From Branchiostoma floridae (lineage: Eukaryota > Chordata > Leptocardii > Amphioxiformes > Branchiostomatidae), in contig NC_049981.1 of the NCBI RefSeq assembly GCF_000003815.2, forward strand, positions 5,381,998-5,412,197: a DNA stretch of 30,200 bases, written 5' to 3'. A model generated the notes under the pieces. That model was not told the origin of the DNA. It did not search any database and saw nothing but the letters and a program-made list of their open reading frames with translations. This document shows, in pieces, positions 8,292-17,672 of the stretch (the first letter of the stretch is position 1; the number at the start of each line of letters is the position of its first letter). The translations under genes and the position numbers were made by a program.

Positions 8292-9402
8292 GTTAGCTGG
8301 AATAGAGCAAAAACAGGAGAATCACTAGTGTAAAATAGCAAAAATATAGTACCTCGTTTTGCGTTACCATTTCTGCATCATAGAAGCCTGCAGCAAGTTT
8401 TCCTGGAGGACTGAATAGATGGTAGAAAATGTTAGCCTGAATGTCAGCCATGTAAGCTTTATCTATTCCTGGCATAACAGCGATCAGCGATTGCAGACGT
8501 ACATGTAGCTCATAAGGCTAGATTCCAGGCTAAGAAAATGGAGGAAAAAAACAAGTTAAACGGTTCGCAAGGGGAGAAAGTGAAACAAAGTCCTGTTGAT
8601 CAATGTGAACTGTAAAAGACTGCTCTATTACTGGGTATACTAATAGTATCCACCGACACCTTCTACATAAGAAGTTGTGAGAGTCTTTCTCACATATGAC
8701 AAAAATGATCTAAACAAGTGAAAGTATAAAACAATCCGACCATTGACCCCAGCTCCCCCGTTACCCTAGTCAGTCGGGTCCAGAACACTTCACCGGTTGC
8801 ACTTCTCAACATAGAGATGCTAAAACCATTACAGTTATCTTATGTATGTGTCTTGTACATGTAAATACATTACCTGTGCTTCAGGGTTGAGAAAGAAAGC
8901 ACGGAAAGTGTATAGTAGAGTGCAGAAACTCCGGACCTGTTTTTGCTTGGACCGCCTCTCTACCACAGCGCTCTAGTCTCGACTGCCTGACGGTTTAATT
9001 CTTTGTGACGCGTTTTTGTGTGTTTGGTCTAAGTTTAAGTTTAACTTTGTGGGCTGAACCATTTTCTGACAAGTTTAGGGGTGATGCACACCTGTATGTT
9101 TACACTCGTGAAATAATCTTATGACGTAGGCGGAAAAATAATGGGGTATTTCTCAGTGCCCAGAGCATATACGCTTGTCTTCTTTAATATTTGTACAATG
9201 AATGCTGATTTCATTATCATATTTGCTATCTAACTAAATACGCTTTCAAATTCTGGTATATTTTAAACGATTTATTCATTTCGAAAATTTGCAACTTGTT
9301 GTTAAGTCTCCAAAGAACGTCGTTGACAAACTCATGTACGTGTGTGGACAGTTTCATCAGTTTAGAGGATAACCTGAGATTTAGACCTGTCCGTGTTGCC
9401 AT
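8267..9402 (-). CDS. Candidate four-exon gene upstream of and overlapping the small membrane protein gene
   Basis: Proposed exons are 9402-9374, 8970-8874, 8517-8368 and 8296-8267. The start is GCCATGG (perfect Kozak core), with an in-frame TGA just upstream. Phases agree at all joins: exon 1 ends after two bases of a codon at CAG|gttatc, exon 2 at CAG|gtaatg, exon 3 at ATG|gtaacg. The frame gives 92 residues through exon 3, including FRAFFLNPEAQ and SPPGKLAAGFYDAEM, and would end nine residues into the next exon at a TAG. That next exon also carries the start of the 73-residue protein in another phase. Acceptors of exons 2 and 3 are weaker than those of the downstream gene. Reading through the last intron instead gives a hydrophobic tail and stops at 8293. 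No family recognised. It may be part of the downstream gene if one base is missing in the assembly. Confidence 0.35.
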
Positions 9403-9430
9403 GGCAACTCATCTACGTTACCATGGCAAC
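9395..9430. promoter_or_regulatory. Tandem RFX X-boxes 22 bp apart
   Basis: GTTGCCATGGCAAC at 9395-9408 and GTTACCATGGCAAC at 9417-9430 both fit GTNRCC-NN-RGYAAC exactly. The 22-bp spacing is about two helical turns. The proposed ATG of the 8267-9402 frame lies inside the first box. RFX sites of this type mark ciliary gene promoters in animals; that link is inference here. Confidence 0.45.
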
Positions 9431-9663
9431 CAATCTTCTGACGATGGCTAGCTAAAGTCCTCTTCTTGCCGAGAATACGTCAGTTAGTGACACGCAAAAT
9501 CCTAGCGCCTTGCCGTAATGGCTTGATAGCCACTTCAATATTTCCACCTAGGGGCAATTTTCTCCAGTGAGTGGCTCTTGCCAAGAGTGGGCCCATGAGG
9601 ATGGTGTCTGCATGTATCATTCCCCTGTGACGCATGGCGGTAATAAGTCAGCAAATTGTCCGA

Positions 9664-9763
9664 NNNNNNNNNNNNNNNNNNNNNNNNNNNNNNNNNNNNN
9701 NNNNNNNNNNNNNNNNNNNNNNNNNNNNNNNNNNNNNNNNNNNNNNNNNNNNNNNNNNNNNNN
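9664..9763. other. Assembly gap, 100 N
   Basis: Exactly 100 N, placeholder gap just right of the tandem X-box region. Any promoter or 5' exon here is hidden. Confidence 0.99.
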
Positions 9764-10668
9764 TTATCCCTACTTCGTGTTTAGTCACTGTTTAGTTCCA
9801 ACTCCAGGTCTTACAAGTCTTTCCCAATCTTGTTCAGTTTGTTTTATGTGCATCTTGACAGAAGAATTTGATACTTTGAGACGCCTTGGCGGCTCCTTTT
9901 CTTGGGTCGTCGCATACGCAAGTCACACTGAATGGTAATACAAAGCGTCTTTGATCTTTGAAGACGAAATGGTGTGTTCATTAATCTTTCCAGCGATGGT
10001 GCATACGAGTAATAAGTCTGAAAATTGCTTGAATTAGCCTTTTGATCTGACCTCAATTTTCTCATCTACGCAGTGAACGTTTCACAGAGTTAGTAACTAT
10101 AATCTACAGCCAGTAGAGCTTTAACTGTAGCACAGCTAGAATAGATATGAAGCTACTATGAGACAGATTGACAACAGATGTTATGAGGTTATTACCGATG
10201 CAAATCAAAGTAACAATTACGTATTTGATTTTTGATGTCCTTTAGGACTTAAGATACGATGATCTTAGGACACAAATGGGCTTCATCTTAACAGACGCAA
10301 ATCGTTAAGTATCATAGAGGAATTTTAATGCGAATACTTCGCAATTCCTGAATGAAAAGGTCATAGCAGAAGCCACCTTGACTATAACCTTTAATGAATT
10401 CGTTATAGATGATAGACACAGTAACAGAATGATAAGAATGTCTTTGATCTTTGGCAAATCCCTTACAGACAAGATAATCTCTCGATGACACATCATGAGT
10501 TCGTCAAAGATAGCAGCTACCGTTAGAGAACATTGAGCCAGAATTTGATCGATGAGCCAGAAGCCATTACAGTCTTGTCCGCATGAGATTGTCCACCAAT
10601 CTTTGATCTCCTGACCTTAACATCGAAATCTTCTGAAGCGTGATCATCACATGATCATCACATGATCA
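9764..10668. other. No supported gene
   Basis: A possible plus-strand exon at 9863-9936 (acceptor gtgcatcttgacag, donor GAATG|gtaata; EFDTLRRLGGSFSWVVAY) is equally open on the minus strand. Short recurrent tctttgatctttg segments occur at 9950, 10440 and 10600. Direct atgatcatcac repeats lie at 10648-10675. Confidence 0.4.
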
Positions 10669-10825
10669 TCACGTGAACATCTCATGATGGAATCCTTCGT
10701 GCTTGGACTGAGAGAAAAGGTAATGAAAATGTAAGAAGTGGTAGGAGATACAAATCTCAAACATTCCTCACCTTATCTTCATCTTTTGTCTGACAGTTTC
10801 ATAAAGGAGGCACTGGACTGTAAAG
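10669..10825 (+). CDS. Possible exon pair around a 77-nt intron
   Basis: A frame ending MMESFVLGLREK meets a strong donor AAAAG|gtaatg at 10720. After 77 nt a strong acceptor (catcttttgtctgacag) at 10796 opens a 29-nt segment ending at a possible donor TAAAG|gtgtct. In phase 0 the second segment reads FHKGGTGL and stops. The intron has the proportions of a minimal animal intron. Upstream, short atgatcatcac repeats limit the frame. Coding potential is slight; it may be a spliced non-coding transcript. Confidence 0.2.
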
Positions 10826-11629
10826 GTGTCTTTTAGAAGGAGAAGCTATCGGGACACGTGCTCGTTACAAGTGTAATGTTCCGTGACTTTTACATATTTT
10901 AGTTTTACAACGTTAGCTAGGACTGACGTGACTTGGTTTTGCTTTATTTGTATTTTCAAGAACAGTCTCTGATTGATTTATTCTATACACTGCCTTTAGA
11001 CGAAAAATTAGACCCCCTAAAATTCCAGACGTGAACTGCAAGGTAGACTAGCTTTTATAGCCATTCCATTCTATTTCTGCCTATTGTATGTGTGCCTTCA
11101 TTAAGTATACAGTTTGCAATTAGCCTGGAGACTTTAGCAATTCATGAATTTGCAATAAAAATCTAGGTTCAATTACAGAAATGGTTTGGCTTCAGACTGC
11201 GTGTTATGGAAGTCTGGGAATCGATTTAAATCTTTGTAGTAAAATTTTGTATTTTTTTCCTCAGACAAAACTTCAATATATTTCTATCTAAATAGTATGA
11301 TATATACAGGTGTCAGAGGCTGATATGCGGGCCCGGGGAAGCGAATAGAGGAGCGAACTTACAGCTATAATATGAATTATGATCACAAGCTATTTAAAAG
11401 CACGGTCTGTAGATATTGTAGCATAGGGCCCACGGCCTAAGAAATGTGAATTATATATATTTACAAGCTATTCCGTCATTTGCAAATATACTTTCTTTGC
11501 AGAAGTAAGATTTATGACGATCAGGCAGACGTTTTCATTTCTTACATTAGACACACTGGGAGCCATATTTTGGCAGTCAACCTTCAAGATTTATTAAGTT
11601 TCCACCATATCTATATGTCCAATTTGTCT
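10826..11629. other. No feature identified
   Basis: AT-rich single-copy DNA. Only isolated weak splice-like signals were seen (for example tatttttttcctcag near 11265), without a supporting frame. Confidence 0.5.
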
Positions 11630-12320
11630 ATGAATAGAAAATGTCTTTAGTGGTACGCCGGTAAGAACCTGTACAAGTATCACTCCCAGACACAAAATTG
11701 TCACTTTGGAAACATTAGAGGCCAAACATTTGCGGTTAACTCTCTCTCTATGGATTCATGGCGCAGACAGCGATATCATAAAAACCCACACTGACGCCAG
11801 ACGTACAATTAGCTCACGTGTGCGTTCACGCATAATAACTTTGACTTTATCTAAATCCATGTTACTATAGTCTATACACTTTCTCCGGCTCTATCGTCTA
11901 AATTCTAAAGCAAGGAGTTGTAATTTGCTTATCGTGTAAGGATAAAATCGTCTTACATGAACAAAAAATGAGAGCTAACGCTGACAGAATGTAAAATGTA
12001 CCGAGCATGTGATCCTGGCTAAAATAACTCTTATTTTCTGACATGCCTCCCTTGCCATATATAGTGTTTTTCCCCTTTATCTTGTATGCCACCAGTTCTC
12101 TGTGCTCTACCTACTGTACACTCAATTTAGTACTCACCACCCTACACTTATTGTAAGTAATTGTGATTTTATCGTATGTACTGATAATGCCTGGAAGTCT
12201 ACAAGATCGTGGCCCACTAGTCTCTTCTAATATTGGTGCTGTAAATCTACAATGTACTGTAAGTGGTTGGGATTTGTTTAAGTGGCACTTGTAGATCCCA
12301 AGCATCGCAAACATACAACG
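11630..12320 (+). repeat. Ancient segmental tandem duplication, left copy
   Basis: Blocks shared in order with 12659-13345 include catttgcggttaactctct, acactgacgcc, tactgtacactcaatttagt, gtaattgtgattttatcgta and tgggatttgtttaa. Identity is moderate with many indels. No reading frame is shared by both copies, so the unit is probably non-coding. Confidence 0.75.
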
Positions 12321-12337
12321 AGGAAGTAAATAAAGTG

Positions 12338-12567
12338 CGATGCTAGTTCACCTTTATCCGCGAGGTCACCTATATCCGTTTTTTAAAAATAAAATGGGTA
12401 TCTATTCTAGGGATTTCTAGTTTATGGACGGTGGTGTCAAACTGCAATATTTTCACAATATTGCAGTTTACAATTACAGTCAGCTGACTTAACATGATCC
12501 CTAAATACCTTGTTTTTAAATACAACGGTTAAAGGTCCCCCCTCGGATAAAGGTCAACTAGCGTTAT
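12338..12567. mobile_element. Palindromic MITE, 'ttcacctttatcc' family, copy 1
   Basis: TIRs tagttcacctttatccg and cggataaaggtcaacta bound a 230-bp element. Inside is a second hairpin (aaactgcaatatt / aatattgcagttt). The same layout is seen at 27353-27562. It lies between the two halves of the segmental duplication. Confidence 0.82.
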
Positions 12568-12658
12568 AGGCTACATGAATTTGTGGTCAAATCTGTAGAT
12601 TGCTACTTTAATCTGCAGCTCCACCATACATAACTGCACTGTGTGGCCCTTTTCGTCT

Positions 12659-13345
12659 CTGAATAAAAGAAATGTATTTTACAGCAGGAGCACGTATCAC
12701 TGCCAGATATATCAGCGGGCAGGCATTTGCGGTTAACTCTCTATATTGCTACACGACTCCACAAATAGCGATAACAAACCAGTCGCCGTCCCCTCTCACA
12801 CTGACGCCTACATGTACATTATCTCCTAACAGTATGTAAGGTTACACATAGTAACTTTGGGTTTATCTATGTCCACGTTTCCATACCCCATATGCTGAAT
12901 ACTACAATCTACATGTAAAGCATCAAGTTGTAACTTCCTTATCTTGTACAAATGTATAGTCTGCCACTAGCAAACAATGCATATGAGCGCAAAGGTCACC
13001 GAAATGTGAAATGTACTGAGTAGTTATACCTCTTGGAAAAATATATTATTAGTTCCTGATCAGTTAACACGCCCATCTTGTTTCCATACATATAGTGGCT
13101 TTGCCTTTATCTTGAATGCATACTGGTTCTATGTGCTCTATCTATTGTACACTCAATTTAGTTCTGACCAACCTACTTGTATTAGAAGTAATTGTGATTT
13201 TATCGTATGTAATGATAACGTCCGAATGTCTACAAGATCATGGCGTATTTGTCTCTTCTATATTGTTGCTGTAAATCAGCAGCTACCGTATGTAGTTGGG
13301 ATTTGTTTAACTTGAACTTATAAAGCCTAAGTATCGCAAACACAA
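12659..13345 (+). repeat. Ancient segmental tandem duplication, right copy
   Basis: Right copy of the 11630-12320 unit, offset about 990-1030 bp. The most conserved stretch in both copies is around 13142-13207 (tattgtacactcaatttagt and attgtgattttatcgtatgt). Confidence 0.75.
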
Positions 13346-13505
13346 AAACAGTAAAGAAGCAAATTTACTTACGTTACACATGGGTGCAACTGACAAGGGA
13401 AGACAAAAGTTATTATCGATGCCTCACAGAATATTGAACGACAAACGTACCAACCCCAAACGTACTTTAAAAGTGATACGAGCGAGGCTATGGGTGCTAC
13501 GAGTC

Positions 13506-14138
13506 TCATAGAGATAGAAGTTTGAAGAATCTCACCGTGTGGTTAACTGTAATAGTAGCAGAAGGGGCCACTTCTAATCTGGGCACGTAGACAGGGCACG
13601 TACCTGTACAACCTTGAGTGGCGTCTCTCCAATGTTTAATCTGAAACTTTACGATCAGGCTAAGATAATTGTACGCTAGCATTATCTAACAACAGTTTAT
13701 GTATCCTGTTCACACAGTGTGACTTCATTTGTATGGACAATATTGTTTTCAGTACTAGAAGACTAGAACTATGCCGTATTAGCTTTGTTCACATAAGCTA
13801 CTTTAGCCTGAAAGCCAGACTTTTTCCAGGGCCTACACAGGCCAACTCCTCGGCTCAAGTGCCAACATGCCCCCAAGGAAATTCTACAGCAGTGACCCCA
13901 CCCCTCGTTAGATCACAGTACGATAGAATTATTGAGATTTGAAATCGGGGGCCTGGCAACCAGGCGAAAGTTTCTTGCACTGTATGTAGACATGGTTCGT
14001 ATACTGAACTAGAGGCATGCTAAGTGCCTCAAAGAAATATTAAGAAATGCACTTACGTTGACCAAACGTTGACGTGCGCACCTCACGGATAAAATGAACC
14101 CGAACGCGTCGGATGCCTTTTTGACCTTGGAAAACGAC
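13506..14138 (-). CDS. Candidate three-exon C-terminus with very small exons
   Basis: Exon a ends at 14057 with donor CAAC|gtaagt and begins at 14138 or 14125. Exon b is 13640-13604 (37 nt), after acceptor gatcgtaaagtttcag and before donor ACAG|gtacgt. Exon c is 13546-13506, after acceptor ctgctactattacag, ending TGA. Phases agree (0, then one base carried). Residues read KVKKASDAFGFILSVR in a, IKHWRDATQGCT in b and VNHTVRFFKLLSL at the end. The last intron is 57 nt, near the lower limit for animals. No start codon is present in exon a, so the gene would extend right of 14138. Unrecognised; small exons make chance agreement possible. Confidence 0.28.
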
Positions 14139-15250
14139 CTTCAAATGTTTACACTGTATTGGTACGGTTTAGCAGAGATGAATGAGTAGTGGGAACCATA
14201 GCTTACATCTTCACAATGAGCGGGACACGCTCACTTGACACTCAAAACAATATGAATGGCTTGGAACACAATACAGGCCCATAACCCTATCTGCTACACT
14301 TTCTATCATATGCACCTAACGCACTCAGCTTAATAACTACGTTAAAACGTCAATATTGTGACACGGCTTTTTGAATACTGTACAAACAATGAAAGAAAGA
14401 CTTTGGCTCTACCTCACTGTTTGAGTACATGTTGATGTAAACTGAGATAAAGTATAATGTTTCTGAAACAACAACGCTCAATCTGTGTTTGCAAACAGTT
14501 TTTACCTACCGCTTTAGCTTGATTGCTATGTGCTTAATTGTTGTTATGACCGCAATGCTTTGGATTACTAAGTTACCAAGTAATATATATCTTTTGTCTG
14601 TGTTAGAGAGCATATGCGTATGCAGTATGTTGTTACTGTCGTTTTTGTTTAATATTATAGCAAAGAAAGTGATCTCAATCGTTGTGGTTGATTAATTGGT
14701 TACAAATGACACTGGGGTTTTTAGAGCACTTGGCCCATATCAGAACATTGGAGAGGACTGAATCACAAACAATCACTCGATACAACGATAACGTATACTG
14801 AGATTGAAAGAGCTACAACTAGAAACATGTAAATAACAAAAACCTTGCCGACTTTATGTGCGTTACGTGGCCAGTGTGGTTGTATGTATGACAAAAACTG
14901 CTGTATTCTGCCTTTTTGATACGTTTGCGGTTCTTTGAAGCACAAAAGGGCGTCAAATCTGTCTGATGTGTTTGTGAGAAACATGTGGACTTGACACAGC
15001 TGCCGTAAGCACACAAAATCTGGAGCCGCTATTGTAGACCACATTCAAGTACTTTGTAACTTGTACTTTAGGTGTAATTTGAATGTGGCTAAGTGCGGAG
15101 GTACTTAAGTGAACTTGAAACGACTGGTGGTGACATTGCTGACAGCTCATCAACACACCCATAACAAACGTACACTCAAACACTATAAACATGGGCTGAA
15201 CCCACAACATGACATGCACGTCTAGAACGCGTCTGCAATGTACCGTAAAC
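14139..15250. other. No supported gene except low-confidence frames
   Basis: Contains an 85-codon hydrophobic frame (14441-14695, no ATG at its start) and the 93-codon minus frame listed separately. A short hairpin gagcg-ggaca-cgctc lies near 14218. Nothing else recognised. Confidence 0.4.
14763..15044 (-). CDS. Unspliced 93-codon frame with a C-terminal membrane helix
   Basis: ATG at 15044, directly after an in-frame TGA, open to a stop at 14763. The C-terminal 29 residues are hydrophobic (VGKVFVIYMFLVVALSISVY), which would make a tail-anchored protein. No Kozak purine context, splice site or recognisable family. AT-rich DNA often gives such hydrophobic frames by chance. Confidence 0.12.
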   Translation of the reverse strand: MWSTIAAPDFVCLRQLCQVHMFLTNTSDRFDALLCFKEPQTYQKGRIQQFLSYIQPHWPRNAHKVGKVFVIYMFLVVALSISVYVIVVSSDCL

Positions 15251-15258
15251 ACACAGTG

Positions 15259-15284
15259 TATATATATATATATATATATATATA
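15259..15284. repeat. (TA)13 microsatellite
   Basis: Uninterrupted alternating TA of 26 bp. Confidence 0.95.
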
Positions 15285-15474
15285 ATCTTTCCCTCGAAAA
15301 CACAGAAGAATTCAGGAACAGAACAAATAGAAAAATGCCATTGAGATACACGTAGTATCGTTATATATCTGTGAATAGTTTCATAGAGATATCAAAACTA
15401 TATACGAAGGAAGTAGAATTAGAACCATTCAATATTGCTCCAAAGATAGTGCGGTGCATATAAACTACAAGGTG

Positions 15475-16037
15475 TTAGGCCCAGAAGCCAAATATTCTAG
15501 GTAAAAGTCCTGCCATACTTCCGATCTTGCGCCCTCAGGAAAGGTGCTTTCCTCACCCCACCCAGGTGTAACAATGCAGGCCTCGAAATACTTTTTTACA
15601 TTGAAAATTACCTGCATCAGACAAATTTTTCCTGCACAACTCTGAACTTAAGAATTATGAATCATACTAAAATTGTTCAGGAACCATGCATTTCTATTTT
15701 TTTCTTTCATACCTTCCTATCAATACAGGAAATAACAATCCATACACACCTACATTATAGGACATTCATGTATAAAACCCAGTACATGGACCAGTGCAGG
15801 TTAGGTACAGGTACACACCAGAAATACCTGCACAGCTCCAAATTTACCTGCACTAACCTATATAAGCAGGTGGTATTTCGAGCCCTGAATGGGTATTGAA
15901 TTTTGGTTGCGGAGGTAAAAGGCTGTAAAAGGAGAGAGCTGGCCTTCCAGTGCCGTGCATTAGACATGATGGATAACAACTAACTGCCCCTACGAGGATA
16001 CGACCTCGAAAAAGTGCTATGGAACTACATTTACCTT
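15475..16037 (+). mobile_element. 5'-truncated SINE split by a nested element
   Basis: Left part 15475-15576 ends tttcctcaccccacccaggt-gta. Right part 15888-16037 resumes with aatgggta and runs through gcggaggtaaaagg, ggccttccagtgccg and gataacaac to acatttacctttt. The two parts fit the SINE body also seen on the minus strand at 3205-3475. The tRNA head is missing or decayed. Confidence 0.72.
15577..15887. mobile_element. Inverted-repeat element nested in the SINE
   Basis: Ends cag-gcctcgaaatac and gtatttcgagccctg are inverted copies at the exact points where the SINE is interrupted. Internal DNA repeats acctgca motifs facing inward. 'aatg' is present on both outer flanks. A CAGGG-type terminus is typical of hAT elements, but the expected 8-bp target duplication is not evident. 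Confidence 0.7.
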
Positions 16038-16191
16038 TTTAATGATATACAAGGTACTCACCGTCTGTATGTAGAGATCGCCCGTATATAGCCTTGCGCA
16101 AGACCCAACACTTTTTCCCTGACAGGAAAGTGCCAATGTGACCACCTGTCGCATCTGCCCCGTAGCTGGCGACTCGCCAATGTGGCAAGCG

Positions 16192-16205
16192 GTTGCCATG
16201 GTAAC
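16192..16205. promoter_or_regulatory. Perfect RFX X-box palindrome
   Basis: GTTGCCATGGTAAC fits the full X-box consensus. It lies 150 bp right of the SINE, with no gene start recognised nearby. Confidence 0.3.
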
Positions 16206-16407
16206 GTCCATATCCCGATTGCGTCCCCAAATTGAGAGTTCGCTGATATTGCATTTATATGTTTGCTTTCGTTTACAACTTAAACATGTAAGTGGCAACG
16301 TGTAAATTTGACTTTCTGGGTCGTTAAAATGTATGTGTATATATCATAAATCCTCCCTTCGATCTAACCGACATTTGGGGTAATATTTTACTACCTTAAA
16401 CATACAG

Positions 16408-17586
16408 GACGTGGTCGCACGTTGTACTTAAAGCCCCGGTCACAAAGCGCGTACGATTCCTTGCGATGGACTATTCCGCATATCGTACGATGAGCGCAGT
16501 ATATCGCAAGAAAATCGTAAGCATCGCAAGCCATCGCAACGCATCGGATGGTGTTCAAAATTTTTCCAGCGTCGCACGATTTTTCACTTGTGTCTCTTCT
16601 GTATAGCCGTCTGACCGCTTTTGTGCTTCTTTAACCAACAAACATGTGGACGTAGCTGTTAAATACCTTCCTATAATATTTTTAACTGTAAAAATAAATT
16701 AAAAAAGAACATGACAACAATATTACAAGCAAAAGTTAAAATCAAGCGTGAGTACTGGTATGGTTATCTCGGCCTGCTTGCCGGCTCTACGTGTCAGGCT
16801 CTTACGAAGATCGTATCATGATATGCTATCAACAAAAAGATGCCATCATACAAAAATCAAATGATAAGCATTATATCATATATATTTCCGGCTCATAGAG
16901 CCTGACTTTATGTTCGAGTTGTCCCAATGGTTATTACGATTATGGTAAACTGACCCAAGAGCGCCAAGACCGACGAGAGCTGAGATTTGATCTAATTAAA
17001 AACTCATGTGCATGAAGCGATCAAACTATTGTCTGCATCACCTGTGCGTGACGCGCTGTTCTCTGGTTGCGACTGTGGCAGTTGCGACTGATATATTTCC
17101 CCTTTTCGTCAATATCGACAATATCAGGTAAAACTGAAACCATCACAGCATACTAAAAAATCATAAATCTATAACCTCATCAGTAGACAAAAATTGCCGT
17201 AATGAACTCTGCTATGGGGGCAAATAAAACCTTACGACGATAGGGAAATTTTGAACATGTTCAAAATCCATTTCAGCTCTATTTTTCGCCATACGACGCT
17301 CCCCGATTTACTATGATTCACTGCGATTGACACAGGCACGCTCTTATGACCTCATCGTACGATCCACTACGCGCTTTGTGACCACGGCTTTATATACTTA
17401 AACCATTGCTTCCGATTTTCTTCCGACTTACGTCGCACTGCGATTATCCTGCGCATCGGAAGGAATCGCAAGGGATCGTACGCGCTTTGTGACCGGGGCT
17501 TTAGTCAGTGTTTGCTGTGACAAGTTTAATCGCATCTTATGCAACGAATTACATAAAAGTGCATTACTTGAGGCAAACTTTAAGGT
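16408..17586 (+). pseudogene. Exon apparently interrupted by a 1.1-kb TIR element
   Basis: Left piece 16408-16430 follows acceptor ttaaacatacag. Right piece 17504-17586 ends with donor TTTAAG|gtaacg. Between them lies the complete inverted-repeat element described at 16431-17503. Removing the element together with one TA leaves a single open frame running from the acceptor to the donor (right piece reads VSVCCDKFNRILCNELHKSA). If this was an exon, the insertion has broken it. The frame is protein-like but matches no family I know, and the whole arrangement may be coincidence. Confidence 0.25.
16431..17503. mobile_element. 1.07-kb TIR element with composite right end
   Basis: The outer ends aagccccggtcacaaagcgc and gcgctttgtgaccggggctt are perfect inverses, flanked by TA on both sides. 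A second right end (cgctttgtgaccacggcttta) lies at 17367-17394, so the right terminus is a tandem of two ends. Subterminal regions are dense in atcgca/tgcgat and catcgcaa motifs facing outward. No transposase frame is present, so it is non-autonomous. TA flanks suggest a Tc1/mariner-like target but leave TTA (PIF/Harbinger-like) possible. Confidence 0.82.
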
Positions 17587-17672
17587 AACGTTGTTATGTA
17601 TCGATTACCTGCATTCAAGCGTAACCCGAGTTTGTACCGGTTCAGTTGACCTTTGTGTCAGCCATTGTTGAC

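Noticed and set aside
14441-14695. 85-codon hydrophobic plus frame with two helix-like stretches
   Set aside because: No ATG near its start, a stop just after the only acceptor, and AT-rich DNA favours such frames.
14953-15351. 132-codon minus frame
   Set aside because: It runs through the (TA)13 microsatellite as poly-YI.
15755-16298. Several minus-strand frames
   Set aside because: They lie in the SINE and its nested element.
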